A DNA stretch of 64,000 nt from Fistularia commersonii (lineage: Eukaryota > Chordata > Actinopteri > Syngnathiformes > Fistulariidae), in the NCBI GenBank assembly GCA_037954325.1, contig JBBMNZ010000055.1, forward strand, positions 356,001 through 420,000. The letters run 5' to 3'. The translations under genes were made by a program, and so were the position numbers. Positions 8,818 to 18,690 of this stretch are shown here, one piece after another (within the stretch, counting starts at the first letter, position 1; every line of letters starts with the position of its first letter). The notes beneath the pieces are model-generated. The model did no database searches and had not been told where the DNA came from. It saw nothing but the letters and a program-made list of their open reading frames with translations.

Positions 8818-10345
8818 TTATAATTCAAAATCGTTTATGAAGAAATTAAAATTTGGGGAGCATTTTTGCATTCTGTTTTTGTGAATGAAGAACTTGGCCA
8901 GGCCTAAAAGAACATTGACACAGAGTTCATCTGTTATGTTGCTTATAAGTAAACCAAATGTGATATCATCTTTTGAGAGGGAAACTGGTGACGATGGAAT
9001 GAGTATGAGAAAAAATATATGGTCAATGGTTTCAATGTTGTCTTCACAAAATGTACAAATATTATCTTCAAAAGTAAAGCGTACCCGCAATAATTCCTTA
9101 GATGGGTAGATGTCATTCATAATTTAGAAGTGGGTCTCTTCTTGCCTTGGGGGGTATGGGTAGAGTCAGACACATAGTTTGCAACGTGGCAGTCGATTCC
9201 TTATCAAATTTATTTCAAATATTATTTTTGTTTTGACGTCCAGGGAACAAGTTTCCTGTGAAACATGTCCTAATAAAGGAGTTGCTGCACTTTCTGTCCA
9301 GAATTGAGATTCCCTGGAGTGATAGTCGGGGTAACTGTGGTTGTACGGTTCGGTGCGTCATTATATTTTTGGTCAGGAATACAAATTGTCGAGGCAGTGC
9401 GTTTCGTAACTTTATCAACTCTAATATGGGAGGCTTAAATCTGTGTGTAGTACAGAACTGTTCATAGTCTAGACGACTGCCATTGTCATCCATCAAGTCA
9501 ATTATTGACCATATACCTTTCTCAAAGCATTCCTTGTAAAACAGAGGTTTGTTGCCACGCAGTACATATCTATTGTTCCAAATTATTGTACTGTGTGGTG
9601 AGAAATTGTGTACATATATCATTTTCCAGTATAATAGTATTTGTTTATGGAACTCTGAAAATTGGACAGGAATCTTGTTGATATCCAAGTCAGAGATAAG
9701 CACAAGACTTAGGCCACCGACTTTGTTGAATAAGTAGTTTGGAGTACAATACCAGAAAAAATGATGATGTTTGATCCAGGATTTCAACCAGTTCACCTTC
9801 AATGTCCCATTCAGGCAGTCCAACTCTATCACTTTCAGCCCTCCTTCACTTGTTTCTTTCCCCATATGTGATTTTTTTAGATGGTGTGGTCTGTTCCTCC
9901 AGATAAAGTTGAAATTTATTTGGTTAATAGATTTTATGAGTTGATTTGGAGCAGCATTGGAATACACTGGGTATATACATCTGGATAAACATTCCATTTT
10001 AGTCAAATATATCGGGCCTAATATTGATAAATCTCTTTGGAGCCATATATTCAATTTAGCTTTACTTTGATTCAGTTTAGATTCAATGTTCCTGGACTGA
10101 TTTAACTTTTGGTCCTTAGATAGGAAAATGCTCAAGTATTTTATTTCTGATTTGATAGGAACATTGCTGATTTCCTTTAGTGGTGAGTCATGCAGCTCAA
10201 GAAGTTTGCATTTCTTTAAGTTTAATGACAATCCTGAAGCCTTGGAGAATGTTTTAATTTTTTCAACGCTTATTGGGACTTGATGTTCATTTTTCAAAAC
10301 TAAGGTTGTGTCATCTGCCAGCAGGCTAATTACAATTTCTGTCCC
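8818..10345 (-). pseudogene. L1/Tx1-like ORF2, C-terminal half, copy A
   Basis: On the minus strand the frame opens in the middle of the RT palm (EIVISLLADDTTLVLKN, catalytic LADD at about 10324, where L1 usually has F/YADD). It runs through KTFSKASGLSLNLKKCKLL, KYLSIFLSKDQK, LNIWLQRDLSILGPIYLTK and INFNFIWRN, all typical of the L1-group thumb and C-terminal region, to 9215. Between 9214 and 9121 the frame is lost (EETHF, stop, IMNDIYPSKELLRVRF). 8818-9120 then holds the cysteine-histidine motif CTFCEDNIETIDHIFF and the end KFFIHKNRMQKCSP. The N-terminal endonuclease and RT fingers are absent. Three near copies occur at 16475, 38477 and 48311. The element is dead. Confidence 0.88.
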
Positions 10346-10362
10346 CGACATTATTTCTGTCC

Positions 10363-10429
<67 letters not shown>

Positions 10430-10463
10430 ACACACTCACACACACACACACACTCACACACAC
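10363..10463. repeat. (CA)n tract abutting L1 copy A
   Basis: A CA tract with two interruptions (CAGACAC, CTCAC). It lies between the truncated 5' side of the L1 fragment (CTGTCCCACACATACAC) and CTTAATTCCACTCTTTTATA. Confidence 0.97.
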
Positions 10464-10602
10464 CTTAATTCCACTCTTTTATATACGCATGTCTGGAGTT
10501 CCGGGAGCTCGTTCTCAACGTTCTGGGAATAATCATAGCTGTGCTGATAGCATTAGCCGAAAGGCCCCCCCCCCCCCCCCACACACCACCACCACCACCA
10601 CC
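10464..10602. repeat. H-module variant with poly-C and ACC tracts
   Basis: It contains GCATGTCTGGAGTTCCGGGA (variant H core), hairpin GCTGATAGCATTAGC (with a G.T wobble in the stem), a C17 run (10564-10580) and ACC repeats to 10602. There it joins copia sequence directly. Confidence 0.75.
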
Positions 10603-11169
10603 AATCTATGGGTGCATGAAGATAGGCTGTCTTTACATCCATTTGGTGTAAGAACAAGTTTTCCGGAACTGATTTCTGCATAAACACCCTCACACTTGTC
10701 ATATTTGCTGTTGGAGAAAATGTTTCCTCGAAATCCGTGCCATACTTTTGACTGTAGCCCTTAGCAACATACCGAGCTTTATATTTGTTTGTGCCATCTT
10801 CATTTCTTTTTAGCGCTTACGCCCCCCACCCCCCACCCCCACCCCCACTGCACACTTGCCTTGGGGTAGCTGTGTTAGGGTAAAAGTGTTCTTCTCTCTC
10901 AATGACTCCATCTCTTCGTCCATAGATTTCATCCACTTGTCAGCATTAAGTGAACTCCTTGCCTCTTTAAATGTCTGTGGGACACCACACGCCAGTCTAT
11001 AACAGTAGTCAATGTTAGTGAACACTTGGTCATCGTCAATAGCACTAGTCACATAACTATTAAAGTAACTGGGCTTCTTTTTGGTTCTAGTTGATCGTCT
11101 CACATTGTCTGCACTGCTTGGCTGTGTCACACGGTCAGATACGGGGTTGCCCATTACCAAGGTGTACAA
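10603..11169 (-). pseudogene. Ty1/copia pol fragment, copy c
   Basis: Minus-strand sequence encoding the integrase-RT linker (RRSTRTKKKPSYF at about 11088, FKEARSSLNADKW at about 10965). The frame then breaks at the C-rich cluster 10822-10846 and resumes as the RT start (KYKARYVAKGYSQKYGTDF, then MTSVRVFMQKSVPENLFLHQ). It ends at 10603 inside the codons of motif A-region APIDC, where it is fused to ACC repeats. It is the inverted counterpart of 1690-2192. Confidence 0.88.
10822..10846 (-). other. G-quadruplex-capable cluster, minus strand
   Basis: C-runs of 6, 6, 5 and 5 separated by single A. This is the mirror of 215-239 inside copia copy c, and it ends that frame in GGGGRKR-stop. Confidence 0.8.
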
Positions 11170-11601
11170 AGGTGTACAAGACAGTGGTGAGACCAGCGAT
11201 GATGTATGGACTAGAAACTGTTACAATGACAAAAAGACAGCAGGCAGAACTAGAGGTTGCAGATATGAAGATGTTGAGGTTCTCTTACGGAGTGACCAGG
11301 ATTGATAGGATCAGGAATGAGTATCAGAGGAACAGCACATGTTCGATGTTTTGGAGAGAAGGTCAGAGAAGCCAGACTGAGATGGTTCGGTCATGTACAG
11401 AGGAGGGATAGAGAATATATTGGTAGACGGATGCTGGAATTGGAGCTGCAAGGCAAGAGGTCTCGAGGAAGACCAAAGAGAGGATTTATGGACGTGGTGA
11501 GAGAGGATATGAAGGTAGTTGGTGTGAGAGAGGAGGATACGGAGAATAGGGTTAGATGGAGAAAGTTGACTCGCTGTGGCCACACCTGACGGGAAAAGAC
11601 A
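11168..11601 (+). mobile_element. RTE-like LINE 3' fragment
   Basis: A 5'-truncated copy of only about 430 bp. It encodes the C-terminal end of the LINE protein in two frames: KVYKTVVRPAMMYGLETV then TKRQQAELEVADMKMLRFSY (to about 11340), and after a small deletion near 11320, GEKVREARLRWFGHVQRRD to LTRCGHT at 11589. It has CGA at 11345 where the larger copy has a stop. The 5' junction with copia shows the shared string AAGGTGTACA, a microhomology typical of LINE 5' truncation. The 3' end carries the AAG tail at 11602-11758. Confidence 0.88.
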
Positions 11602-11728
11602 AAAGAAGAAGAAGAAGAAGAAGAAGAAGAAGAAGAAGAAGAAGAAGAAGAAGAAGAAGAAGGAGAAGAAGAAGAAGAAGAAGAAGAAGAAGAAGAAGAA
11701 GAAGAAGAAGAAGAAGAAGAAGGGGAAG

Positions 11729-11758
<30 letters not shown>
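11602..11758. repeat. (GAA)n tract, LINE tail expanded to 157 bp
   Basis: About 52 AAG units with two interruptions (AAGGAG near 11660, AAGGGG near 11722). It began as the tail of the LINE and has expanded: the parent-like copy at 5271 has only a few units and the inverted partner at 1587 has 15. Poly-K, poly-R and poly-E frames over it are artefacts. Confidence 0.97.
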
Positions 11759-11763
<5 letters not shown>

Positions 11764-11880
11764 AAGAGAGGTTGGGGGGTAAGCAAACCTTCTCCACGGC
11801 TCTAAACTCGTTCGTCGCCGCTACTCGGGGAACACCGGATGGCTTTCTCCCTCCGCTTCCTTACATTTTATGTCCGCTAG

Positions 11881-12252
11881 ATGGCGGCATCCGACTGTGC
11901 ACAGCGCTTGGAGCTCCAGCAGGTGATCTGGCTGCTGTGTATGAGAGGAATAAACGAGTGGGGCCGTGAGTGCAATAAATCCCCCTCCACTTCTTACATG
12001 GATGTTATCACCCTGTTACTGTATTTTAACGATACCGCTGTGTTTTCCACCTCAATGTTAAGCCGATTTTTAAACATTAAAAACCAAATTGCTCGATTCA
12101 GTGACACCGAGGCCGTGAGTGGAGGACTTATGGAGTTGACTCCTTCGCTTATTCATATGTGCATGTCTGGTGCTCCCGGAGCTTCACGCCGACGTCACGG
12201 GGATCCGTGTCCGAAGAAGGTGCACCTTGGCCGGTCTGCGGGATCCTGTTGA
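11881..12252 (+). CDS. Hypothetical 123-aa ORF of element E, copy 3
   Basis: The best-preserved copy of the unrecognised E frame, starting MAASDCAQRLELQQVIWLL. Residues about 40-60 are YMDVITLLLYFNDTAVFSTS and residues about 88-120 are SLIHMCMSGAPGASRRRHGD, CPKKVHLGRS, then AGSC and stop. The ATG is in the setting CTAGATGG, with G at +4 but T at -3, so it is not a strong eukaryotic start. The stop at 12250-12252 is provided by the LTR-like flank. The last 35 residues are the ancestor-like form of the H core that repeats across the arrays in this window. The upstream part of the element, 11781-11880, is conserved in all three copies. It may be a captured first exon; no function can be assigned. 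Confidence 0.42.
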   Translation: MAASDCAQRLELQQVIWLLCMRGINEWGRECNKSPSTSYMDVITLLLYFNDTAVFSTSMLSRFLNIKNQIARFSDTEAVSGGLMELTPSLIHMCMSGAPGASRRRHGDPCPKKVHLGRSAGSC

Positions 12253-12319
12253 CCGGAAGCTGAGACTGGCCCTTGGAAATAAAACGGAAAATAATTGAGA
12301 GCATATTTCTCAGTTAACA
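12247..12319 (-). repeat. LTR-like copia remnant, copy 3
   Basis: Inverted copy of 1024-1097 and 2660-2732, with TGTTGAC at one end and GTTAACA at the other. It is followed by the C-rich complement of the polypurine tract. Confidence 0.45.
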
Positions 12320-13262
12320 ACGCCCCCACTTGCTCTCATATTATTGGTATCTTTGCCCATTTACATCAAAATAAAATACTCATGACCCAAACAACAAACA
12401 ACAACTTTGAAAAATTCAACAACTTAAACTGTGATGCAGGCTTTGTCATAACATGTGCCGGCATCTCTTGTGTTGGACAATACTGTAGGGCTACCTTTCC
12501 ACATATTTTCTTTGTGACATCTTAACACACTCTTCTGACTGACATATTTTCTGGGTATTGATTTTGATCACTTTGCCCATGTCCTTCATTTTAAATCTAG
12601 CTGTAAGCATGATTTTCACCTCTTTCATTACTTCCTCATCACTCGCAGCTATGATTAAATCATCTACCCATATTATGATGATGACCTTGTCATTTTGGTT
12701 TTCTTTGACATAAACACAATGATCTGCTTCATTCTGAATAAAGTCATTGTCAATCAAGTAAGAATGGAGCATCAGATCCCAATGACGACCGGCTTGTTCA
12801 GGGACGTATAGTGACTTTTTAAGTTTACACACCAGCTTCTGTTTTTTATTTGTCACTTCATACCCTTCTGGTTGTTCTACACAGAGCTCACAATCTATGG
12901 GTGCATGAAGATAGGCTGTCTTTACATCCATTTGGTGTAAGAACAAATTTTCCGGAACTGATTTCTGCATAAACACCCTCACACTTGTCATATTTGCTGT
13001 TGGAGAAAATGTTTCCTCGAAATCCGTGCCATATTTTTGACTGTAGCCCTTAGCAACATACCGAGCTTTATATTTGTTTGTGCCATCTTCATTTCTTTTT
13101 AGCGCTTACGCCCCCCACCCCCTACCCCCACCCCCACTGCACACTTGCCTTGGGGTAGCTGTGTTAGGGTAAAAGTGTTCTTCTCTCTCAATGACTCCAT
13201 CTCTTCGTCCATAGATTTCATCCACTTGTCAGCATTGAGGGAACTCCTTGCCTCTTTAAATG
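12320..13262 (-). pseudogene. Ty1/copia pol fragment, copy d
   Basis: Inverted counterpart of copy a. The open part 12491-12991 (166 codons) holds QMDVKTAYLHAP (motif A region), QPEGYEV and the catalytic WVDDLIIAA near 12670, ending KMSQRKYVER and stop. 12320-12490 is the remnant of the pol C-terminus. 13111-13135 is the C-rich cluster that breaks the frame, and 13140-13262 encodes the linker. It is nearly identical to 80-1023. Confidence 0.9.
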
Positions 13263-13270
13263 TCTAACTG

Positions 13271-13318
<48 letters not shown>
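13271..13318. repeat. (ATC)n microsatellite
   Basis: 16 units. Inverted counterpart of the GAT tract at the window start, shorter by about 31 bases. Confidence 0.97.
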
Positions 13319-13320
<2 letters not shown>

Positions 13321-13574
13321 GGTCTGAGCTCATCTCTGTCTGGGTTTGTTGCTCTGGAGATGGGTTCGACACAAATTTTAGCAGTCTGTTTTAGTACTCT
13401 TTCACTATTTGGATAATATACAAAATAAGCTGGACTATTTTTGGCATATCCAATGAAAACTCCCTTCTCACCTCTTGAGTCAAGTTTCTTTTTGTTGTGC
13501 TTGTATGCATAGCACACAGCACCAAACTTTTGCATTTGTGACACATTTGGTATCTTTCCCGTCAAGCCGAAACG
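13319..13574 (-). pseudogene. Copia integrase C-terminal fragment
   Basis: Minus-strand frame with LTGKIPNVSQMQKFGAVCYA, KHNKKKLDSRGEKGVFIGYA and AYFVYYPNSERV. This is the classic end of copia integrase (FG..AY, KLD.......IGY, Y.....P). It lies upstream of copy d in the element's own orientation and ends at the trinucleotide tract. At 13574 it is cut and joined to CGAAACG plus poly-C of an H module. Confidence 0.88.
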
Positions 13575-13648
13575 CCCCCCCCCCCCCACCACCACCACAC
13601 ACACATTAGCTCCTCCATTCATTCACATGTCCACGCCGGCTGCTCCGG
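13575..13648. repeat. H-module fragment with poly-C and ACC tracts
   Basis: It contains C13, then ACC and CA repeats, then TCCTCCATTCATTCACATGT and CACGCCGGCTGCTCCGGGAG, cut at the junction with an L1 chip. Confidence 0.75.
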
Positions 13649-13768
13649 GAGAATGTTTTAATTTTTTCAACACTTATTGGGACTTGATGTTCATTTTTCA
13701 AAACTAAGGTTGTGTCATCTGCCAGCTGGCTAATAACAATTTCTGTCCCCAACATTATTTCTGTCCGA
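13649..13768 (-). mobile_element. L1/Tx1-like chip, 120 bp
   Basis: It carries only the stretch around the RT catalytic site (LADDTTLVLKNEHQVPISVE, KIKTFS). The rest of the L1 fragment found in the other blocks is deleted. The left end joins CTCCGGGAG of an H core; GAG is shared with the L1 sequence at that point. Confidence 0.8.
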
Positions 13769-14100
13769 CACACACACACACACACACACAGACACACACA
13801 CACACACACGCCTTAATTCCACTCTTTTATATACGCATGTCTGGAGTTCCGGGAGCTCGTTCTCAACGTTCTGGGGATAATCATAGCTGTGCTGATAGCA
13901 TTAGCCGAAACGCCCCCCCCCCACACACCACCACCACCACCACCACCCCCCCCCACACACACATTAGCTCCTCCATTCATTCACATGTACACGCCGGCTG
14001 CTCCGGGAGCTCCACGCCGACGTTTCGGGGATCGATGTCCGGAGAAGGTGCACCATTGCCGGCCTGCGGTATCCTGTAGACCCCCCCCCTCCATACACAC
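13769..14100. repeat. CA tract and H-module variants
   Basis: CA tract 13769-13809, variant H core (GCATGTCTGGAGTTCCGGGA), hairpin GCTGATAGCATTAGC at about 13893, poly-C and ACC tracts (13912-13955), a second H core (CACGCCGGCTGCTCCGGGAG to GTGCACCATTGCCGGCCTGC) and a C-run at about 14080. Confidence 0.75.
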
Positions 14101-14232
14101 ATGCAATACGCCTTGAAACGCATCGCTCGCACCGACGCGGGGAATCCTTTACCCTACTTCCACAACAACGGCGAGAATCACATTGCGTCGGCCGCCGTGA
14201 GGAAGAGGGGGGGGGGGACATTAAGGGGGGGA
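14101..14232 (+). other. Coding-like relic MQYALKRIARTDAGNP
   Basis: The frame MQYALKRIARTDAGNPLPYF, then HNNGENHIASAAVRKR, ends in a long G-run. A copy at about 50254-50375 keeps the same frame, and a cut copy at 18421-18450 stops after the first ten codons where an H module joins. It follows the H core each time. The product is not recognised; it may be more of the same ancestral gene or element as E. Confidence 0.35.
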
Positions 14233-14269
14233 GAGAGAGAGACATGGAGATTTTCTCAGCCTCTCATTC

Positions 14270-14799
14270 TTTTTTTTTTTTTTTTAATTGAACATAAATA
14301 GTACACACAAATATACAAATGTACAAATAAACATGGCAAGGTAGAACTGAATGTCAATGAAACAACCAGGCATGAGGAAGCAATGGACATAAGGACATTC
14401 GGTCTGTATGTAATCAGAAGTTAATAGTGTTAACGGTTTGTGAGAAATTTACAATGCTAGACAAAAAAAGAAATTAAAAGGAAATAATTAAATCAATAGA
14501 TAGACAAAATAAAAAATTAAAACGAAAAAAGATTGCAAGGGGAATACAACATGTAATTAAGTTGGCGATTCACAAGGAATCTCGGACATCAAACTGTATA
14601 TTTTTTGTTGTTTATATATAAACATATACAAAACAAACATATGTTGTTTGTTGTTGTTTATTTTTGGGATATATTGAGGAATATTTGTTGGAAAGGAGTC
14701 ACAATCGCTTTTTGATAATGTCGAAGTGTATAGGTGGCTATAGAATTTAAAGATTTCTGTGGAAATTATAGCCTCATCTGTAATTTCCTTGTTGTTAAG
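14270..14799 (-). mobile_element. Internally deleted L1/Tx1-like piece, copy B
   Basis: A T-run (about 14271-14286) is the poly-A tail on the element strand. It is followed by the 3' UTR (TTGAACATAAATAGTACACA, then TGTATGTAATCAGAAGTTAA), and then the pre-RT frame LNNKEITDEAIISTEIFKFY ending at 14799, where G-type satellite begins. It has the same internal deletion as 6622-7029. A 3' tail plus an internal deletion suggests that a non-autonomous L1 derivative was inserted here. Confidence 0.68.
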
Positions 14800-15327
14800 A
14801 CGGGCTTCCGCTTTGCTCCGCTCCTCCGCTCCTCCGCTCTTCCGCTCCGGGCCCTGGAACTCCCGATCTGCGGGACTTCGGTGAATTCCGGGCCAGTCTT
14901 CTGCTCTTCTGCTCTCCTCCGCTTCTTCGCTCCCCCGCTTTGGACCCTGGAACTCCCGAACTGGGCCGGGCTTCTGCCCTCCGCCTCTCCTCTGCTCATC
15001 CGCTCCAGGCCCTGGCACTCCCGGTCATCCAGTCATTCGCATGTGCGTGCCCGGAAGTCCGGGAGCTCCACTCAAACGTCCGGGGGATAAGGGTAAGGGG
15101 TCCTGCTCCCCCCCCCCCCTCGCCGCCTCTGAGAAGAGAAACATCTCCTCCGCTCCTCCGCTTCTCAGCTCCTCCGCTCCTCCGCTGCGGAACCAGGCAC
15201 TACCGATCCGCCAGACTCAGGTGAATTGCGGACAGGGCTTCTGCCCTCCTCCGCTCCTCACCTCATCCGCTCCAGGCCCTGGTACTCCCAGTACGCGGGA
15301 ACCCCCCCCCACCCACCAAAACAAACT

Positions 15328-15358
<31 letters not shown>

Positions 15359-15395
15359 CAACACACACACACACACCAACACACACACACACACC

Positions 15396-15438
<43 letters not shown>

Positions 15439-15784
15439 GAACTCATCATAGCTGTGCTAATAGCATTGGCCGAAACGTATCCACAACAAAACAAACATTA
15501 GCTCATCCACTCATTCACATATGTGTGTGCCCAGAGGTACGGGAGCTCCAGTCATACGTCCGGGTGATCTATGTCCGGAGAAGGCTCACATTGGCCGGTC
15601 TAAGGGATCCTGCTGCCCCCAAGCTTCCCCGCCTTTGAGAAGAGAAACATAACTCCGCTCCTCCGCTCCTCCGCTTCTCAACTCCTCTGCTCCTCCGCTA
15701 TGGGCCCTGGTGCCCCCGATCCTCCGAACTCAGGCGAATAGCGTGACGTGCTTCTGCTCTCCTATAAGCCCCTACACACTTCAA
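14800..15784. repeat. Composite satellite, block B
   Basis: Same order as block A: G-type monomers, H core (about 15025-15110), poly-C, G-type monomers, CA tract 15331-15437 with ACCAACAC interruptions, hairpin GCTAATAGCATTGGC at about 15455, second H core, and G-type end. Confidence 0.85.
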
Positions 15785-15895
15785 ACACGGCTGTTGTCAC
15801 CCTGTTACTGCATTGCAATGACACCCATTTGCTTTTGATCTCAGTGTCTGCCACCGTAAGGAAAAAGCGGGGGGACGGGGGGGGGTGACGGGAGA
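15785..15895 (+). pseudogene. Relic of the element E reading frame, block B
   Basis: CTGTTGTCACCCTGTTACTG and following bases match the VITLLL part of E, ending in G-runs at about 15869-15888. Confidence 0.55.
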
Positions 15896-16474
15896 CATAA
15901 GGGCATTCGTTCTGTATGTAATCAGAAGTTAATAGTGTTAACGGTTTGCGAGAAATTTTTAATGCTGGACAAAAACAGAAAATAATTAAATAAATAGATA
16001 GAAAAATAAAATTAAAAACTAAAAAAAAAATTGCAAGGGGAATACAACATGTAATTAAGTTGGCCGTTCACAAGGAATCTCAGACATCAAACTGTTTTTA
16101 ATTGAACATAAATAGTACACACAAATATACAAATGTACAAATAAACATGGCAAGGTAGAACTGAATGTCAATGAAACAACCAGGGATGAGGAAGCAACGG
16201 ACATAAGGACATTTGTTCTGTATGTAATCAGAAGTTAATAGTGTTAACGGTTTGTGAGAAATTTACAGTGCTAGACAAAAAAAAGAAATTAAAAGGAAAT
16301 AATTAAATCAATAGATAGACAAATAAAAAATTAAAACGAAAAAAAAATTGCAAGGGGAATATAACATGTAATTAAGTTGTTGTTTTTTTTTTTCCAAAAA
16401 AAAGGAATCTCAGACATGGGTAACTGTATATTTTTTAGTTTTTGGATTTTTCCATAAGTTTTAAGGATTTTTTT
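15896..16474 (-). mobile_element. L1/Tx1-like 3' UTR, copy B
   Basis: Same duplicated AT-rich layout as 8230-8817. The first unit carries a deletion of about 10 bases after AAAACAGAAAATAA. Confidence 0.65.
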
Positions 16475-18000
16475 TTATAATTCAAAATCGTTTATGAAGA
16501 AATTCAAATTTGGGGAGCATTTTTGCATTCTGTTTTTGTGAATGAAGAACTTGGCCAGGCCTAAAAGAACATTGACATAGAGTTCATCTGTTATGTTGCT
16601 TATAAGTAAACCAAATGTGATATCATCTTTTGAGAGGGAAACTGGTGATGATGGAATGAGAATGAGAAAAAATATATGGTCAGTGGTTTCAATGTTGTCT
16701 TCACAAAATGTACAAATATTATCTTCAAAAGTAAAGCGTACCCGCAATAATTCCTTAGATGGGTAGATGTCATTCATAATTTAGAAGTGGGTCTCTTCTT
16801 GCCTTGGGGGGTATGGGTAGAGTCAGACACATAGTTCGCAGCGTGGCAATCGATTCCTTATCAAATTTATTTCAAATATTATTTTTGTTTTGACGTCCAG
16901 GGAATAAGTTTCCTGTGAAACATGTCCTAATAAAGGAGTTGCTGCACTTTCTGTCCAGAATTGAGATTCCCTGGAGTGATAGTTGGGGTAACTGTGGTTG
17001 TACGGTTCGGTGCGTCATTATATTTTTGGTCAGGAATACAAATTGTCGAGGCAGTGCGTTTCGTGACTTTATCAACTCTAATATGGGAGGCTTAAATCTG
17101 TGTGTAGTACAGAACTGTTCATAGTCTAGACGACTGCCATTGTCATCCATCAAGTCAATTATTGACCATATACCTTTCTCAAAGCATTCCTTGTAAAACA
17201 GAGGTTTGTTGCCACGCAGTACATATCTATTGTTCCAAATTATTGTACTGTGTGGTGAGAAATTGTGTACATATATCATTTTCCAGTATAATAGTATTTG
17301 TTTATGGAACTCTGAAAATTGGACAGGAATCTTGTTGATATCCAAGTCAGAGATAAGTAGAAGACTTAGGCTGCCGACTATGTTGAATAAGTAGTTTGGA
17401 GTACAATACCAGTAAAAATGATGATGTTTGATCAAGGATTTCAACCAGTTCACCTTCAATGTCCCATTCAGGCAGTCCAACTCTATCACTTTCAGCCCTC
17501 CTTCACTTGTTTCTTTCACCATATGAGAGTTTTTTAGATGGTGCGGTCTGTTCCTCCAGATAAAGTTGAAATTTATTTGGTTAATAGATTTTATGAGTTG
17601 ATTTGGAGCAGCATTGGAATACACTGGGTATATACATCTGGATAAACATTCCATTTTAGTCAAATATATCGGGCCTAATATTGATAAATCTCTTTGGAGC
17701 AATATATTCAATTTAGCTTTACTTTGATTCAGTTTAGATTCAATGTTCCTGGATTGATTTAACTTTTGGTCCTTAGATAGGAAAATGCTCAAGTATTTTA
17801 TTTCTGATTTGATAGGAACATTACTGATTTCCTTTAGTGGTGAGTCATGCAGCTCAAGAAGTTTGCATTTCTTTAAGTTTAATGACAATCCTGAAGCCTT
17901 GGAGAATGTTTTAATTTTTTCAACGCTTATTGGGACTTGATGTTCATTTTTCAAAACTAAGGTTGTGTCATCTGCCAGCAGGCTAATAACAATTTCTGTC
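16475..18000 (-). pseudogene. L1/Tx1-like ORF2, C-terminal half, copy B
   Basis: Same extent and same breaks as copy A: a long frame from the LADD catalytic motif (about 17978) to 16872, then CTFCEDNIETTDHIFF to the end at 16475. A few residue changes from copy A (LNILLQRDL, MVKETSEGG, NIVGSLSLLL) show that it is older or separately diverged compared with the C/D pair. Confidence 0.88.
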
Positions 18001-18019
18001 CCCGACATTATTTCTATCC

Positions 18020-18138
<119 letters not shown>

Positions 18139-18455
18139 CTTAATTCCACTCTTTTATATACGCATGTCTGGAGTTCCGGGAGCTCGTTCTCAACGTTCTG
18201 GGGATAATCATAGCTGTGCTGATAGCATTAGCCGAAACGCCCCCCCCCCCCCACACACCACCACCACCCCACACACACACATTAGCTCCTCCATTCATTC
18301 ACATGTACACGCCGGCTGCTCCGGGAGCTCCACGCCGACGTTTCGGGGATCGATGTCCGGAGAAGGTGCACCATTGCCGGTCCGCGGTGTCCTGTAGACC
18401 CCCCCCCTCCATACACACATGCAATACGCCTTGAAACGCATCGCTCGCACCGGCG
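18139..18455. repeat. H-module variants flanking block B
   Basis: Two H cores, hairpin GCTGATAGCATTAGC at about 18216, C14 at 18240-18253, and the first codons of the MQYALKRIA relic (18420-18450). The relic is fused at CACCGG to an H module (CGTCCTACTGCCCCTAAAC). Confidence 0.75.
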
Positions 18456-18647
18456 TCCTACTGCCCCTAAACTTCCCATCCTCTGCCATTGAGAAGAGAA
18501 ACATTACCTCCGCTCCTCCATTCCTCCGCTTCTCCGCTCCACCGCTCCTCCGCTCCTCCGCTCCTCCGCGATGGGCCCTGGTACCCCCCCCCCCCTAAAC
18601 AAACTCTCACACATACACACACGAACACACTCACACAGACACAAAAA

Positions 18648-18690
<43 letters not shown>

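Noticed and set aside
9258..9737. Plus-strand frames such as those at 9258 and 9549, repeated near 16915, 38917 and 48751
   Set aside because: They are antisense shadows of the L1 ORF2 pseudogene and show no protein features.
11556..11969. Poly-Arg, poly-Lys and poly-Leu frames of 60-137 codons
   Set aside because: They are translations of the GAA tract in different frames.
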